Positions 1 to 10,101 of a stretch of 64,000 nt of DNA are shown here, piece by piece. Position numbers and translations under genes: made by a program. The DNA comes from Gallibacterium anatis DSM 16844 = F 149. GTDB taxonomy: Bacteria; Pseudomonadota; Gammaproteobacteria; Enterobacterales; Pasteurellaceae. The stretch's first letter is position 1. The number at the start of each line of letters is the position of its first letter. The notes beneath the pieces are model-generated. The model saw only the letters and a list, made by a program, of their open reading frames with translations, ran no database searches and was not told where the DNA came from. Where the stretch lies: assembly GCF_000379785.1 (NCBI RefSeq), contig NZ_KB903667.1, forward strand, positions 38,477 to 102,476, in the 5' to 3' direction.

Positions 1-544
1 ATACTACAACGCCCCAGCCAATGATTTCAATATAATTGCGTAATTGTGCAGCAAATCGTTCTCCGCCCCAAGCGGATAATTTTGCCACTAACATAAAACG
101 AGCGGTGCGAGAAATAAATGCAGTTGCAACAAACGGCAAGAATGCCATTTGCATTACGCCTGCACAAATGGTGAACACTTTATAGGGAATTGGCGAAAAA
201 CCGGCAACGAAAACCACTAAAATGCCCCATTTTTCAAACCAAGATACAGCGGTGTCCCAATGTGATTGATAGCCCCAAAGTGCAATATAATCTTTAATAA
301 AATCAAAAGCATAATAGCCAACGGCATAACCGATCATTCCGCCGATAGTGGAAGCTAAGCCGCAATAAAGTGCATAACGTAAAGCTTTTTGCGGTTTTGA
401 CATCGACATTGGCACCAACATCACATCCGGTGGAATAGGAAAAAAAATAGCTTCAATGAAGCTAACTAATAATAACCAATAAACGGCAAATTTATGTTTC
501 GACCATTGCATTGTTTTGTCATACATTCGGCCAAACAGATTCAT
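1..544 (-). CDS. yqaA: YqaA/DedA-like inner membrane protein (3' end cut off by window)
   Basis: I translated this gene by hand from the minus strand. It starts with ATG at 544-542 and stays open to the window edge, giving about 181 residues. Hydrophobic stretches (near residues 20-40, 60-80 and 105-145) and the short motif FIEAIFFPIPPDV resemble the YqaA branch of the SNARE-associated/DedA (VTT) family of inner-membrane proteins, whose exact function is uncertain. The start codon overlaps the pcm stop codon (ATGA), so the two are probably translationally coupled. Its position after surE-pcm matches the place of a YqaA gene in other Pasteurellaceae. The C-terminus lies outside the window. Confidence 0.8.
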   Translation of the reverse strand, partial: MNLFGRMYDKTMQWSKHKFAVYWLLLVSFIEAIFFPIPPDVMLVPMSMSKPQKALRYALYCGLASTIGGMIGYAVGYYAFDFIKDYIALWGYQSHWDTAVSWFEKWGILVVFVAGFSPIPYKVFTICAGVMQMAFLPFVATAFISRTARFMLVAKLSAWGGERFAAQLRNYIEIIGWGVVV

Positions 545-1164
545 AAAGTGTCTCCTTTTACTAACGGCACAAATTTAACTTCTTCAATATTTTCAATCTG
601 ATATTTATCATTAATACGCGTAATACGTTGCAGAATCTGTTGTTCTTCTCCAACCGGTAATACTAACCTACCGCCATCCGCCAACTGTTGTAATAATGCG
701 GTTGGTATGGTTGACGGTGCGGCGGTAACGATAATCGCATTAAAAGGAGCGTGCCCTTTTAAGCCTTCCCAGCCATCACCGTGTTTTAAGCGAATATTAT
801 GTAATTCCAATTTTTTAAAACGGTGCATTGCCTGCCACTGCAAGGATTTGATTCTTTCTACACTAAAAATCTGTTGCGCCAATTTGGCTAAAATCGCAGT
901 TTGATAACCACTGCCGGTGCCGATTTCCAACACTTTATCGGTCGGCTGTAATTGCAGCAGTGCTGTCATTTTTGCCACTATATAGGGTTGCGAAATAGTT
1001 TGTCCTTCACCAATCGGCAATGGCATATCTTCGTAACTGTGTTGACGAAAAACCTCTTCAATAAAGAAAGGACGAGGAATTTCATAGATCGCTTGCAAAA
1101 CCCGCTGATCGTGAATGCCACGATGATAGAGTTCATTAACCAAACGTTGTTGTTCAACAGACAT
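541..1164 (-). CDS. pcm: Protein-L-isoaspartate O-methyltransferase
   Basis: This 207-residue cytosolic enzyme uses S-adenosylmethionine to methylate L-isoaspartyl residues, starting repair of aged proteins. The length is that of the family (E. coli Pcm is 208 residues). The SAM-binding motif LEIGTGSGYQTAIL lies near residues 80-95, and the upstream GEGQTISQPYIVA segment is the family signature. The gene sits 5 bp after surE and overlaps the YqaA start codon, so surE-pcm-yqaA forms a tight unit. surE-pcm adjacency is widespread in gammaproteobacteria. Confidence 0.97.
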   Translation of the reverse strand: MSVEQQRLVNELYHRGIHDQRVLQAIYEIPRPFFIEEVFRQHSYEDMPLPIGEGQTISQPYIVAKMTALLQLQPTDKVLEIGTGSGYQTAILAKLAQQIFSVERIKSLQWQAMHRFKKLELHNIRLKHGDGWEGLKGHAPFNAIIVTAAPSTIPTALLQQLADGGRLVLPVGEEQQILQRITRINDKYQIENIEEVKFVPLVKGDTL

Positions 1165-1169
1165 AGTGA

Positions 1170-1910
1170 TTATCCTAAGTTAAGCCACTCTTGCACCGCA
1201 GTTAGAGAGTGATGAGCCGTCATATCCGCTTGTATCGGGGTAATGGAAACAAAACCGTTGGCGACAGCGTGAAAATCGGTGCCTTCATCGGCATATTCCG
1301 GCAAACTGGACAGACCTAACCAGTAAATAGCTTCACCGCGCGGATCAATTTGTTTAATAATTTCTCCCTCACTGGCGCGGTAACCAAGTTTAGTCACTTT
1401 TGTACCTTTTAATTGATCATAAGGCAGATCCGGAACATTGATGTTTAGAATTTCACGACGACGCAATAGATGAGAGTGTAATTTCGGAATCAGATCACAA
1501 ACCACTTTAGCGGCGGTGTCGTAATGTTGTCTGCCGTCAAGTGATACCGCAATAGCGGGCAAACCTAAATGGCGGCCTTCAAAGGCGGCGGCAACCGTAC
1601 CCGAATAGAGAATATCATCGCCAAGATTGCAGCCGGCATTAATACCGGACACCACTAAATCAATTTTACCGGCAAGCAAATAATTCATCGCTAAATAGAC
1701 GCAATCCGCAGGCGTGCCGTTGACACAATAATCACCATTATCAATTTGTCGCGGACGCAACGGTTCAACCAGTGTGAGAGCGGATGAAGCGGCACTTCGA
1801 TTGCGATCAGGAGCAACAATAATAACATTGGCAAAAGTGCGTAAATGGGAAGCCAAAGTTTGAATGCCTTCAGCGTGAAAACCATCATCATTACTTAATA
1901 AAATATTCAT
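1170..1910 (-). CDS. surE: 5'/3'-nucleotidase SurE
   Basis: This 246-residue metal-dependent phosphatase removes phosphate from nucleoside 5'- and 3'-monophosphates and is linked to stationary-phase survival. The N-terminal [13 protein letters not shown] motif holds the metal-binding aspartate pair, and the [18 protein letters not shown] segment near residues 86-103 is the second family signature. Length agrees with the family. It is followed at 5 bp by pcm. In enterobacteria truD lies between ispF and surE; here only about 40 bp separate surE from ispF, so truD is absent from this spot. Confidence 0.97.
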   Translation of the reverse strand: MNILLSNDDGFHAEGIQTLASHLRTFANVIIVAPDRNRSAASSALTLVEPLRPRQIDNGDYCVNGTPADCVYLAMNYLLAGKIDLVVSGINAGCNLGDDILYSGTVAAAFEGRHLGLPAIAVSLDGRQHYDTAAKVVCDLIPKLHSHLLRRREILNINVPDLPYDQLKGTKVTKLGYRASEGEIIKQIDPRGEAIYWLGLSSLPEYADEGTDFHAVANGFVSITPIQADMTAHHSLTAVQEWLNLG

Positions 1911-1951
1911 TATGCGCTCCTTTTTTTCTTTTTGAATAAATGAGGAATAAT

Positions 1952-2437
1952 CTAAAGAGTTTTGTGCAATAACGCAACAGCTTCGCAGGCAATCCCTTCG
2001 CTACGACCGGTAAAGCCCAGTTTTTCAGTGGTAGTGGCTTTCACATTGACTTGAGCAATATCGCATTGCAAATCTTGAGCGATATTGGCTCGCATTTGAT
2101 CAATATGCGGTCGCATTTTCGGCGCTTGAGCAATAATGGTGACATCCACATTTCCGATATGATAGCCAAGTTGTTGAATTTGACGGAATGCTTCCTTTAA
2201 TAATTCTCGGCTGTCCGCCCCTTTATATGCCATATCGGTATCCGGAAACAGTTTGCCGATATCGCCTAATGCCGCAGCACCGAGTAAGGCATCCGTTAGG
2301 GCGTGCAATGCAACATCGCCGTCTGAATGGGCTAACAAACTTTTGGCATAGGGAATTTTAACGCCGCCAAGGATGACAAAGCCCTTGCCGTCATCAGTAA
2401 AGGCGTGAACATCAAAACCGTGACCGATTCTTATCAT
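1952..2437 (-). CDS. ispF: 2-C-methyl-D-erythritol 2,4-cyclodiphosphate synthase
   Basis: IspF catalyses the fifth step of the MEP isoprenoid pathway, cyclising CDP-methylerythritol 2-phosphate with release of CMP. The 161-residue protein carries the metal ligands in GHGFDVHAF (Asp-x-His) and the [18 protein letters not shown] signature near residue 38, plus the C-terminal [10 protein letters not shown] nucleotide-binding segment. Its ATG overlaps the ispD stop by 4 bp, indicating translational coupling within ftsB-ispD-ispF. Confidence 0.98.
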   Translation of the reverse strand: MIRIGHGFDVHAFTDDGKGFVILGGVKIPYAKSLLAHSDGDVALHALTDALLGAAALGDIGKLFPDTDMAYKGADSRELLKEAFRQIQQLGYHIGNVDVTIIAQAPKMRPHIDQMRANIAQDLQCDIAQVNVKATTTEKLGFTGRSEGIACEAVALLHKTL

Positions 2438-3144
2438 TGTTGTTCCTCTTTTTGTTGTTGCTGTAAATAAAATTCGGCTAATGCCAAATCTTCCGGACGG
2501 GTAATTTTGATATTATCGCTGCGACCGGAAACTAATTGCGGATAATCACCGATTAACTCCAGTGCAGAGGCTTCATCGGTAACGCTTAACCCTTGTTGAT
2601 GGGCATATTGCAACGCCTGTTTTAAACGTTGTGCCGGGAAAAATTGTGGCGTTAATGCGTGCCATAAACGGGATCTGTCTTCCGTTTTTTCAATCTGCTG
2701 CCGGTTTGGGAATGCCTTTTTGATGGTGTCGACAACCGGTTTTGCCAGAATAGCGCCTTGAATATCGGTGATCGCACATAATTTATCTAAATCCTGATGG
2801 GTAATGCAGGGTCTGGCGGCATCGTGCACCATTACCCAAACTTGTTCATCAATGGTGTTTAACGCATTTAATACCGACTGATCGCGACTTTCACCACCGA
2901 TAACCCATTGGATTTTTGGATGATTTTTTAATGGAAATTGGGCGAGATAGGGATCTTCGGCGGCAACGGCGACAATAATTTTTTCAATTGCGGTATAAGC
3001 AAGAAGTTTTTCCAACGTATGTTGCAAAATGGTTTTACCGAGTAAATGGAGATACTGTTTCGGGCGATCGCTTTGCATACGGCTGCCAACACCGGCGGCG
3101 GGAACAATGGCAAATATTCGACGAATCATTAACGAATGCTCCAT
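2434..3144 (-). CDS. ispD: 2-C-methyl-D-erythritol 4-phosphate cytidylyltransferase
   Basis: IspD couples CTP to methylerythritol 4-phosphate in the MEP pathway. The 236-residue sequence has the nucleotide-binding PAAGVGSRM loop near residue 17, followed by the RPKQYL motif and the VHDAARP motif near residue 107. The start at 3144 overlaps the ftsB stop codon by one base (TAATG); a second in-frame ATG five codons on, just before the conserved [12 protein letters not shown] segment, is an alternative. The gene lies between ftsB and ispF, the standard order. Confidence 0.97.
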   Translation of the reverse strand: MEHSLMIRRIFAIVPAAGVGSRMQSDRPKQYLHLLGKTILQHTLEKLLAYTAIEKIIVAVAAEDPYLAQFPLKNHPKIQWVIGGESRDQSVLNALNTIDEQVWVMVHDAARPCITHQDLDKLCAITDIQGAILAKPVVDTIKKAFPNRQQIEKTEDRSRLWHALTPQFFPAQRLKQALQYAHQQGLSVTDEASALELIGDYPQLVSGRSDNIKITRPEDLALAEFYLQQQQKEEQQ

Positions 3145-3422
3145 TATTTTTCAGATTTTAAGATACGATAAAAAGTTTCATTCGGTTTGACCATTTCATA
3201 ATTGCTGCGGGCACGTTCTTCCACAGCGGCAAAACCCTGTTTTAAATCTTGTGTTTCCGCTTTAGCCTCTTGGTTGATTTGACTCTGTTTTTCATTAATG
3301 CGTTTCTGTTGGCTAATTTCAGTCATTGTCTGTTTATAGGTTTGATAACCGGAATCACCGAACCAAAAGTTATAAATTGAAATTAATAATAATGAGAATA
3401 AACCGATAGTTAATAAACGCAT
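3144..3422 (-). CDS. ftsB: Cell division protein FtsB
   Basis: This is a 92-residue bitopic membrane protein with one N-terminal transmembrane helix (about residues 3-21) and a following charged, coiled-coil-like segment rich in Gln, Lys and Glu. It closes with the [18 protein letters not shown] stretch typical of FtsB/DivIC proteins. FtsB joins FtsL and FtsQ in the divisome. It is first in the ftsB-ispD-ispF unit, an arrangement shared with E. coli. The 180-bp gap to the divergent fmt gene must contain promoters for both directions. Confidence 0.93.
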   Translation of the reverse strand: MRLLTIGLFSLLLISIYNFWFGDSGYQTYKQTMTEISQQKRINEKQSQINQEAKAETQDLKQGFAAVEERARSNYEMVKPNETFYRILKSEK

Positions 3423-3604
3423 AAAATGAAATAAGCTGGCGAAAATGAATAGCGCATAGTTTACCTTGAATTACATCACAATACGACATTTAATAATGTA
3501 AACGGAAAGCCGCTTGAGAATTAACGATTTTATTTCGTAAACCCCTAAGGTAAGATAACCAATTTATTTTAACCATAAAACAGAATTGATTTAGGTGCGA
3601 ATTG

Positions 3605-4561
3605 ATGAAACCTTTAAACATTATTTTTGCCGGCACGCCCGATTTTGCGGCACAACATTTGCAGGCGTTATTAGCTTCTCAGCATCGAGTGATTGCGGTT
3701 TATACTCAGCCGGACAAGCCGGCAGGGCGCGGTAAAAAATTACAACCAAGTGCAGTTAAACAGTTGGCATTGGCACATAATTTACCGATTTTTCAACCAA
3801 AATCGTTGCGTAAAGAGGAGGCTCAACAACAATTAGCTCAATTAAATGCCGATGTAATGGTGGTGGTCGCTTATGGCTTGATTTTGCCGAAAGCGGTGTT
3901 GGCGATGCCCCGTTTAGGCTGTTTGAATGTGCACGGTTCCCTGTTGCCTCGTTGGCGAGGCGCTGCGCCGATTCAACGTGCGATTTGGGCAGGTGATGAG
4001 CAAACCGGTGTCACCATTATGCAGATGGATGAAGGTTTGGATACCGGCGATATGTTGCATAAAGTCAGCTGTGAAATCAGCAAGGATGAAACCTCCGCAT
4101 CCTTGTATCAAAAGTTGGCAACATTGGCACCGCAAGCATTAATTGAGGTGTTGGATCATTTAGAAGAGGGCAAATATCCGCCACAAGCGCAACAAAATGA
4201 ATTCAGCAATTATGCTGAAAAATTAAGTAAAGAAGAGGCAAAATTGGATTGGTCATTGCCGGCAGTTCAGCTTGAACGTTGCATTCGAGCGTTTAATCCG
4301 TGGCCGATCAGTTGGTTACAAACAACGGATGCACAAGGTAACAACCAAATATTGAAAGTTTATCAAGCCACTGTATTGCCGCATCAAAATCAAACAGTCG
4401 GCACTGTGTTGCAGGCAAATAAACAGGGAATACAGATTGCAACGGCGGATGGGGTGTTGAATATTACACAATTACAGCCGGCGGGTAAGAAACCGATGGC
4501 AGTGCAGGATTTCCTTAACGGACGCAGTGATTGGTTTGAAGTCGGAAAACAACTTGATTAA
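3605..4561 (+). CDS. fmt: Methionyl-tRNA formyltransferase
   Basis: Fmt formylates initiator Met-tRNA using 10-formyltetrahydrofolate. The protein begins [15 protein letters not shown], has the [15 protein letters not shown] active-site signature (catalytic His-Ser-Leu-Leu-Pro) near residue 110 and the [10 protein letters not shown] segment near 145, with the usual C-terminal OB-like domain. A TTG directly precedes the ATG at 3605; I chose the ATG because AGGTG at 3593-3597 is 7 bp upstream of it. The gene opens a plus-strand run fmt-rsmB-trkA-trkH. Its usual partner def lies elsewhere in this window (33985). Confidence 0.97.
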   Translation: MKPLNIIFAGTPDFAAQHLQALLASQHRVIAVYTQPDKPAGRGKKLQPSAVKQLALAHNLPIFQPKSLRKEEAQQQLAQLNADVMVVVAYGLILPKAVLAMPRLGCLNVHGSLLPRWRGAAPIQRAIWAGDEQTGVTIMQMDEGLDTGDMLHKVSCEISKDETSASLYQKLATLAPQALIEVLDHLEEGKYPPQAQQNEFSNYAEKLSKEEAKLDWSLPAVQLERCIRAFNPWPISWLQTTDAQGNNQILKVYQATVLPHQNQTVGTVLQANKQGIQIATADGVLNITQLQPAGKKPMAVQDFLNGRSDWFEVGKQLD

Positions 4562-4571
4562 GTGAGCAGAA

Positions 4572-5894
4572 ATGAAACCTCAATTATCTAAAAAAATGCC
4601 ATTGCGAGCGGTGATGGCGGAAGTGATATTGCAAGTGTTGGATCAAGGAAAATCGCTCTCTTCATTATTGCCGGCGGCACAACAACGTATTTCCCTACAG
4701 GATATGGGATTGTTACAGGAAGTTTGTTTTGGTGTTTGTCGGGTGTTACCAAGATTGGAGCGCATTATCGGCAAATTGGTGGCTAAGCCGTTAAAAGGAA
4801 AAACACGCATTGTTCATTGTCTGTTATTGGTGGGTTTATATCAGTTACTTTATACCCGTATACCGGCACACGCCGCAGTCGATGAAGTGGTGAAAGCAAC
4901 CGCCGTGTTGAAAGTGGAGAGCTTTCGTGGCTTGGTCAATGGGGTAATGCGCCGTTTTTTGCGAGAGCAAGCGTCGATTTTGGCAGTGATTGATAAACAT
5001 TGGCAAACCTTGCATCCGGAATGGTTGGTGAATTTACTGAAATCTTGTTATCCGCAAAATTGGCGACAGATTGTTGAAGAGAATAATCAAAAACCGCCAA
5101 TGTGGTTACGCGTCAATCACCGACATTGCAGCACTGAACAATATCAACAGTTATTGGCACAACAACACATTGCCGGTGAGAGCGCACAACCGCCGTCAGC
5201 TTTGCGTTTACAGAATGCCATTGCAGTGGAACAGTTGCCTAACTTTGAGCAGGGCTGGGTCAGTGTTCAGGATTGTCACGCCCAATGGGCAGCGTTGTTG
5301 TTGGATGGACAAAATAATGAAACGATTTTGGATGCCTGTGCGGCACCGGGCGGAAAGACAACGCACATTTTAGAATTAGCACCACAAGCGGTAGTGACCG
5401 CTTTGGATGTTGAGGCCGGTCGTTTGCAGCGAGTTGAGCAGAATTTACAACGCCTTAATCAGCACGCAAACGTGATTTGCGGTGATGCATCACAGCCTCA
5501 ACAATGGTTACAGGATGGCGCAATGTTTGATCGGATTTTGTTGGATGCGCCTTGTTCGGCAACCGGTGTGATTCGCCGTCATCCGGATATCAAATGGTTG
5601 CGGCAGCCGAGCGATATTGAGCAGTTGGTTGCATTACAAAAACAGATTTTGCAAGCTTTATGGCAACGGCTAAAAGTAAACGGCGTTCTGCTCTATGCAA
5701 CCTGTTCTATTTTGCCGCAAGAAAATAGTGAGCAAATTCGATCCTTTTTAGCAACACATTCCGATGCAAAATTGATCGCAGTGGATTTAGGTGAACAGGG
5801 CATAGATACCGGATTCGGTTTTCAATGTTTTCCGCATCAACAAGGCGGAGATGGTTTCTTTTATGCCAAATTAGTGAAACAAGCTGAAAGGTAA
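4572..5894 (+). CDS. rsmB: 16S rRNA (cytosine-967-C5)-methyltransferase
   Basis: RsmB (Sun/RrmB) methylates C967 of 16S rRNA. The 440-residue protein has an N-terminal NusB-like RNA-binding domain (about 1-140) and a C-terminal Rossmann methyltransferase. The SAM motif [14 protein letters not shown] is near residue 253, and the two catalytic cysteine motifs [14 protein letters not shown] and [11 protein letters not shown] are both present. It starts 10 bp after fmt. One perfect uptake-sequence-like 9-mer, ACAAGCGGT, lies inside at 5384-5392. Confidence 0.97.
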   Translation: MKPQLSKKMPLRAVMAEVILQVLDQGKSLSSLLPAAQQRISLQDMGLLQEVCFGVCRVLPRLERIIGKLVAKPLKGKTRIVHCLLLVGLYQLLYTRIPAHAAVDEVVKATAVLKVESFRGLVNGVMRRFLREQASILAVIDKHWQTLHPEWLVNLLKSCYPQNWRQIVEENNQKPPMWLRVNHRHCSTEQYQQLLAQQHIAGESAQPPSALRLQNAIAVEQLPNFEQGWVSVQDCHAQWAALLLDGQNNETILDACAAPGGKTTHILELAPQAVVTALDVEAGRLQRVEQNLQRLNQHANVICGDASQPQQWLQDGAMFDRILLDAPCSATGVIRRHPDIKWLRQPSDIEQLVALQKQILQALWQRLKVNGVLLYATCSILPQENSEQIRSFLATHSDAKLIAVDLGEQGIDTGFGFQCFPHQQGGDGFFYAKLVKQAER

Positions 5895-5899
5895 GAGCG

Positions 5900-7276
5900 G
5901 TGAAAATTATCATATTAGGTGCCGGACAGGTCGGCGGTACGTTAGCAGAAAATTTGGTTAGCGAAGATAACGAAATCACCTTAGTGGATAATGATATTGA
6001 GCGTTTGAACCGCTTGCAGGATAAACACGATTTACGTGTCGTTCACGGTAATGCGTCATCCCCACGAACCTTGCGTGAAGCAGGGGCGACCGATGCCGAT
6101 ATGCTGGTGGCGGTAACCAGTTCGGATGAAGTCAATATGGTGGCTTGTCAGGTGGCTTACACCCTGTTTAAAGTGCCGACCAAAATCGCGCGTATTCGTA
6201 ATGCGGAATATATTCGCGAAAAGGACAAACTGTTTAAAAATGAAGTTTTGCCTATCGATCATATTATTTCACCGGAGCAGTTGGTCATTGATGATATTGC
6301 CCGTTTAGTGAATTATCCCGGCACCTTGCAAGTCGCCAATTTTGCTGACGGGCTGATCAGTTTAGCGGTAGTGAAAGCGTATTACGGTGGGCCTTTGGTT
6401 GGTTATTCGATTTCAATGTTACAGGAACATTTGCCGCATATTGATGCGCGTGTTGTATCCATTTGGCGACAGGATAAAGTGATTCGACCGAAAGGTTCAA
6501 CCATTATTGAAGCAGGTGATGAAGTCACCTTTATTTGTGCCAGCCAGCACATCCGTGCGGTGATGAGTGAATTGCAACGCTTAGAGAAAAATTATCGTCG
6601 CATAATGATTGTTGGTGGCGGTAATGTCGGTTCCGGCTTGGCAAGAACATTGGAAAATGATTATAGCGTCAAGTTGGTGGAACGTAATCAGAAGCGGGCG
6701 GAAATGCTGGCGGAGAGATTATCAAAAACTATTGTTTTTTGTGCTGATGCTTCTGATCAGGCGTTTCTGTTTGAAGAACACATTGAAAATATTGATGCGT
6801 TTATTGCCTTAACCAGTGATGATGAAGCCAATATTATGGCATCACTGTTGGCGAAACGGTTAGGAACGAAAAAAGCGATTGCTTTAATCCAACGTATTGC
6901 TTATCTGCATTTGGTGCAGGGCGGCACGATCGATATCGCCATTTCACCGCAACAGGCGACTGTTTCGGCACTGTTAAGTTATGTCAGAAAAGGCGATATT
7001 GTGAATGTTACCGTATTGCGGCGCGGTGTGGCTGAAGTAATCGAAATTGTGGCTCACGGTAATGCGCAAACTTCACAAGTTATCGGGCGTGAACTGAAAA
7101 AAATCAAAATTCCGCAAGGCGTGATCATCGGGGCGGTCAGTCGTAACGGCGAAGTGTTGATTGCCAATGAGGAGTTGATAATTGAAGAGAATGATCACGT
7201 TATTTTGTTCTTGCAAGATAAAAAGTATATTGCCGAAGTGGAAAAATTGTTCCAACCAAGCCCGTTCTTTATCTAA
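5900..7276 (+). CDS. trkA: Trk potassium uptake system NAD-binding protein TrkA
   Basis: TrkA is the cytosolic regulatory subunit gating the TrkH potassium channel in response to nucleotides. The 458 residues form two RCK units, each with a Rossmann glycine motif: [16 protein letters not shown] at the start and [15 protein letters not shown] near residue 235. Each is followed by a TrkA-C domain. The start is GTG at 5900, preceded by an AAGGTAAGAG purine-rich RBS and 5 bp after rsmB. trkH follows after 12 bp, so both subunits are made from one message. Confidence 0.97.
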   Translation: MKIIILGAGQVGGTLAENLVSEDNEITLVDNDIERLNRLQDKHDLRVVHGNASSPRTLREAGATDADMLVAVTSSDEVNMVACQVAYTLFKVPTKIARIRNAEYIREKDKLFKNEVLPIDHIISPEQLVIDDIARLVNYPGTLQVANFADGLISLAVVKAYYGGPLVGYSISMLQEHLPHIDARVVSIWRQDKVIRPKGSTIIEAGDEVTFICASQHIRAVMSELQRLEKNYRRIMIVGGGNVGSGLARTLENDYSVKLVERNQKRAEMLAERLSKTIVFCADASDQAFLFEEHIENIDAFIALTSDDEANIMASLLAKRLGTKKAIALIQRIAYLHLVQGGTIDIAISPQQATVSALLSYVRKGDIVNVTVLRRGVAEVIEIVAHGNAQTSQVIGRELKKIKIPQGVIIGAVSRNGEVLIANEELIIEENDHVILFLQDKKYIAEVEKLFQPSPFFI

Positions 7277-7288
7277 AAAGGTAACATT

Positions 7289-8731
7289 ATGTTTAATCGA
7301 CCATTTATTCTCTACATTTTAGGTTCAGTACTTTCTAAAATTGCGTGGTTGATGATTATTCCGTTAATCGTAACCTTTTTTCATAACGGTGATGGTTTGA
7401 TTGGTTTTTTAATCTGTATCGGCATCACTCATTTTGTCTCTTTTATTTTAACGCGTAAAAAACCGCAAGATATGCGCCTACGCGTGAAAGATATGCTGTT
7501 GTTGACGACACTGATTTGGGTGATTAGTTGTGTTTTCAGTGCCTTGCCGTTTATTGTGATCAGTGATTTTAGTTTTACCGATGCCTATTTTGAAACTGTT
7601 TCTGGTGTGACAACTACAGGTTCCAGCATTATTGTTGATGTGAGCGATACCTCTCCGGCACTGTTAATGTGGCGTTCTACAATGCAATGGTTAGGAGGTT
7701 TAGGCTTTATTGTGATGGCGGTTGCGGTGTTGCCGTTCTTAAATGTGGGTGGAATGACATTGTTCCGAACTGAGTCTTCTGATAAATCCGATAAAATTTT
7801 GCCACAAGCGAGAGACATTGCTAAAAGTATTATCCAAATTTATCTCTCTTTAACTGTTATTTGTCTATTTTGTTATATGTGGTCGGAAATGGATTTTTTT
7901 GATGCGATTAATCACGCTTTTACTACGATCTCAACTGGTGGATTTTCGACACGAAGTGGCTCAATGAGCGAATTTAATAGTAATACACAATGGATTTGCA
8001 CAGTATTTATGTTTATCGGCTCATTACCCTTCCTATTAATGGTTCAAGCAATTCATCGGCGAAATATTTTGGTTTTATTCCGTGATCAGCAATTAATTGG
8101 ATTTACTGTTTTTGTTTTTATTGTTGCTTTATTTACTGCTACTTGGCTCAATTATGAGAATGTATTTAGTTGGCAGGATAGCCTTCGTTATGCTTTTTTT
8201 AATTTAATTAATATTATGTCCACTTGTGGCTTTAGTTTAGGTAATTTTGATACTTGGACGGCAACCACAACAATGATATTTACGGTAGCTTTTATTTTAG
8301 GAGGGTGTTCAGGTTCAACTACCGGTGGGATTAAGATATTCCGTTTTCAAATAATGTTCCAAGTATTAAAACATCAAATATTAAGATTGATTCATCCAAA
8401 TAGTATTTCCGCTGTACATTATAATCGCCATACGGTATCAAATGAAACCGTATTCGGGATAGTCGGCTTTATCTTCAGTTACTTTATGATTATGGCGGTT
8501 TTAGCGGTGTTAATGGCAATTTCCGGAATGAATTTTGAAAGTGCGTGGAGCGCAGCGGCAACGGCGATCAGCAATGTAGGGCCGGGATTTGGTAATGAAG
8601 TGGGAGCCAGTGGTAGTTTTGCTAATATTCCGACAGTAGCAAAATGGCTGATGATTTTAGGGATGTTATTGGGACGACTTGAAATTATGACAATTCTTAT
8701 TTTATTGTTTCCTAATTTTTGGAAAAAGTAG
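7289..8731 (+). CDS. trkH: Trk system potassium uptake protein TrkH
   Basis: This 480-residue integral membrane protein has the length of E. coli TrkH (483). The four pore-loop selectivity segments of the SKT superfamily are visible: TTTGSS, TISTGGFSTR, MSTCGFSLG and SNVGPGFG, each with the filter glycine. It conducts K+ with TrkA, encoded just upstream. The C-terminal residues run directly into a short AT-rich spacer with a separate promoter for mscL. Confidence 0.96.
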   Translation: MFNRPFILYILGSVLSKIAWLMIIPLIVTFFHNGDGLIGFLICIGITHFVSFILTRKKPQDMRLRVKDMLLLTTLIWVISCVFSALPFIVISDFSFTDAYFETVSGVTTTGSSIIVDVSDTSPALLMWRSTMQWLGGLGFIVMAVAVLPFLNVGGMTLFRTESSDKSDKILPQARDIAKSIIQIYLSLTVICLFCYMWSEMDFFDAINHAFTTISTGGFSTRSGSMSEFNSNTQWICTVFMFIGSLPFLLMVQAIHRRNILVLFRDQQLIGFTVFVFIVALFTATWLNYENVFSWQDSLRYAFFNLINIMSTCGFSLGNFDTWTATTTMIFTVAFILGGCSGSTTGGIKIFRFQIMFQVLKHQILRLIHPNSISAVHYNRHTVSNETVFGIVGFIFSYFMIMAVLAVLMAISGMNFESAWSAAATAISNVGPGFGNEVGASGSFANIPTVAKWLMILGMLLGRLEIMTILILLFPNFWKK

Positions 8732-8741
8732 TTAAAAATAT

Positions 8742-8770
8742 TTGTATCAAATCTGCAATAAAAATATAAT
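8742..8770 (+). promoter_or_regulatory. Sigma-70 type promoter for mscL
   Basis: TTGTAT at 8742-8747 and a consensus TATAAT at 8765-8770 are separated by 17 bp, in the 90-bp gap between trkH and mscL. This gives mscL its own transcription start. Predicted from sequence only. Confidence 0.6.
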
Positions 8771-8821
8771 GTGCGCCGTTTTTAACATTTGATTATTAAT
8801 TTTAACTTAGGAGTATGAAAA

Positions 8822-9223
8822 ATGAGTTTTTTGAAAGAGTTTCGTGAATTCGCAATGCGCGGTAACGTTGTTGATATGGCAGTCGGGGTTATTATCGGTG
8901 GCGCATTCGGTAAAATCGTCAGTTCTTTAGTCGGTGATGTGGTAATGCCGATTATCGGTTTATTGGTCGGCGGCGTTGATTTTAAAGATCTTAAAATTAT
9001 TTTGCGTGGTCCGGTCGGTGATATTCCGGCAGTAACCTTAAATTACGGTATGTTTATTCAAACTGTTTTTGATTTCATCATTATTGCATTTGCTATTTTC
9101 GTGGCAATTAAAGCGATGAATAAATTAAAACGTGAAAAACCGGCAGAAGAACCAAAACCGGCTGAACCAAGCGCAGAAGAAAAATTATTAACTGAAATTC
9201 GTGATTTATTAAAAAATAAATAA
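8822..9223 (+). CDS. mscL: Large-conductance mechanosensitive channel
   Basis: MscL forms a homopentameric inner-membrane pore that opens under membrane tension and protects against hypo-osmotic shock. The 133-residue protein starts with the amphipathic [14 protein letters not shown] helix and the glycine-rich TM1 ([14 protein letters not shown]), has TM2 near residues 75-98, and a charged C-terminal helical bundle rich in Glu, Lys and Pro. An AGGAG RBS lies 8 bp upstream. It follows trkAH, matching a role in osmotic balance. Confidence 0.98.
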   Translation: MSFLKEFREFAMRGNVVDMAVGVIIGGAFGKIVSSLVGDVVMPIIGLLVGGVDFKDLKIILRGPVGDIPAVTLNYGMFIQTVFDFIIIAFAIFVAIKAMNKLKREKPAEEPKPAEPSAEEKLLTEIRDLLKNK

Positions 9224-9234
9224 TTAAGGATTTT

Positions 9235-9765
9235 ATGCAACAAGAACAAACAACTCCAAAACCAAATGCGATTGCTAAATTGATTTTTGCCAGTAGATGG
9301 GTTCAATTGCCGATCTATCTTGGTTTAATCGTGGTACAGATTATTTATGCCTTTAAATTTTTGAAATCACTTTGGCACTTAGTGGTCAATCTGAATCAAA
9401 TGGATGAAAACACCATTATGTTGGCGGTGTTGAATCTGATTGATGTGGTAATGATTGCCAACTTATTGGTGATGGTGTTGGTTGGTGGTTATGAAACTTT
9501 TGTTTCTAAATTAAATACCGATAATCATCCGGATCAGCCGGAATGGCTGGATCACGTTAATGCTTCAGTGTTGAAAGTGAAGTTATCAATGGCGATTATC
9601 AGTATTTCCTCTATCCATATGTTGCAGACATTTATTAATGCGGCTAATTTGCCGGAAAAACAGATTATGTGGCAACTGTTTTTACATCTCGGTTTCTTAG
9701 CGTCAGCATTGGCAGTGGCATATACCGATAGAATTTTATATAACACTACGCATAAACAGCATTAA
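9235..9765 (+). CDS. yqhA: UPF0114 (YqhA) family inner membrane protein
   Basis: This 176-residue protein has four predicted membrane segments (about residues 20-45, 60-90, 115-140 and 145-165) and family-typical motifs such as [14 protein letters not shown] and the VGGYETFVS segment near residue 85. The family is conserved in proteobacteria but its function is not established. It begins 11 bp after mscL and is probably cotranscribed with it. A hairpin-U-run terminator follows. Confidence 0.85.
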   Translation: MQQEQTTPKPNAIAKLIFASRWVQLPIYLGLIVVQIIYAFKFLKSLWHLVVNLNQMDENTIMLAVLNLIDVVMIANLLVMVLVGGYETFVSKLNTDNHPDQPEWLDHVNASVLKVKLSMAIISISSIHMLQTFINAANLPEKQIMWQLFLHLGFLASALAVAYTDRILYNTTHKQH

Positions 9766-9795
9766 TAGGGTGCTTTCAACAGGCATCTCACATTA

Positions 9796-9836
9796 AACCT
9801 ACATTTGGGCGTCAGTTCATTTTGTAGGTTTTTTTT
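9796..9836 (+). terminator. Rho-independent terminator after yqhA
   Basis: AACCTACA (9796-9803) pairs with TGTAGGTT (9823-9830) across a 19-nt loop, followed by a run of T. The loop is long, so strength is uncertain. Confidence 0.55.
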
Positions 9837-9898
9837 ATAGTAAAAATGGCGTTATTGCTCATAAATAACATTAAATAAAGAGATTTTAATGAAATGAA

Positions 9899-9993
9899 TG
9901 GCGGAGAGTCATAGGAGTTGAACCTACCCAAGACTGCTGGCAGCCTTAACAGGATTTGAAGTCCTGCCGCCTCACCGGAAACGACGACTCTCC
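9899..9993 (-). tRNA. selC: tRNA-Sec (UCA anticodon)
   Basis: The minus strand encodes a 95-nt tRNA with an 8-bp acceptor stem (GGAGAGTC paired with GACTCTCC), a TTCAA anticodon region giving anticodon TCA, a long variable arm and an encoded GCCA end. The long acceptor stem, large extra arm and length match bacterial selenocysteine tRNA, and core segments such as GTCGTTTCCGGTGAGGCGGC are nearly those of E. coli selC. It lies head to head with selA. No UGA-containing selenoprotein gene is visible here; the substrate gene (typically formate dehydrogenase) must be elsewhere. Confidence 0.97.
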
Positions 9994-9997
9994 CGAG

Positions 9998-10025
9998 AAC
10001 ATAAGAAAAGTGCTTTGTATCACAA
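9998..10025 (-). promoter_or_regulatory. Possible selC promoter
   Basis: On the minus strand TTGTGA (10025-10020) and TATGTT (10003-9998) are 16 bp apart, ending only 4 bp before the mature tRNA 5' end. Elements are imperfect and the leader would be very short. Confidence 0.35.
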
Positions 10026-10101
10026 AAGCGCACTCATTTTACTGAATTTTTCTGATAAAAACAGTATTATTTGTTTTATTTCCAATAATTAGGAATCTGT
10101 T

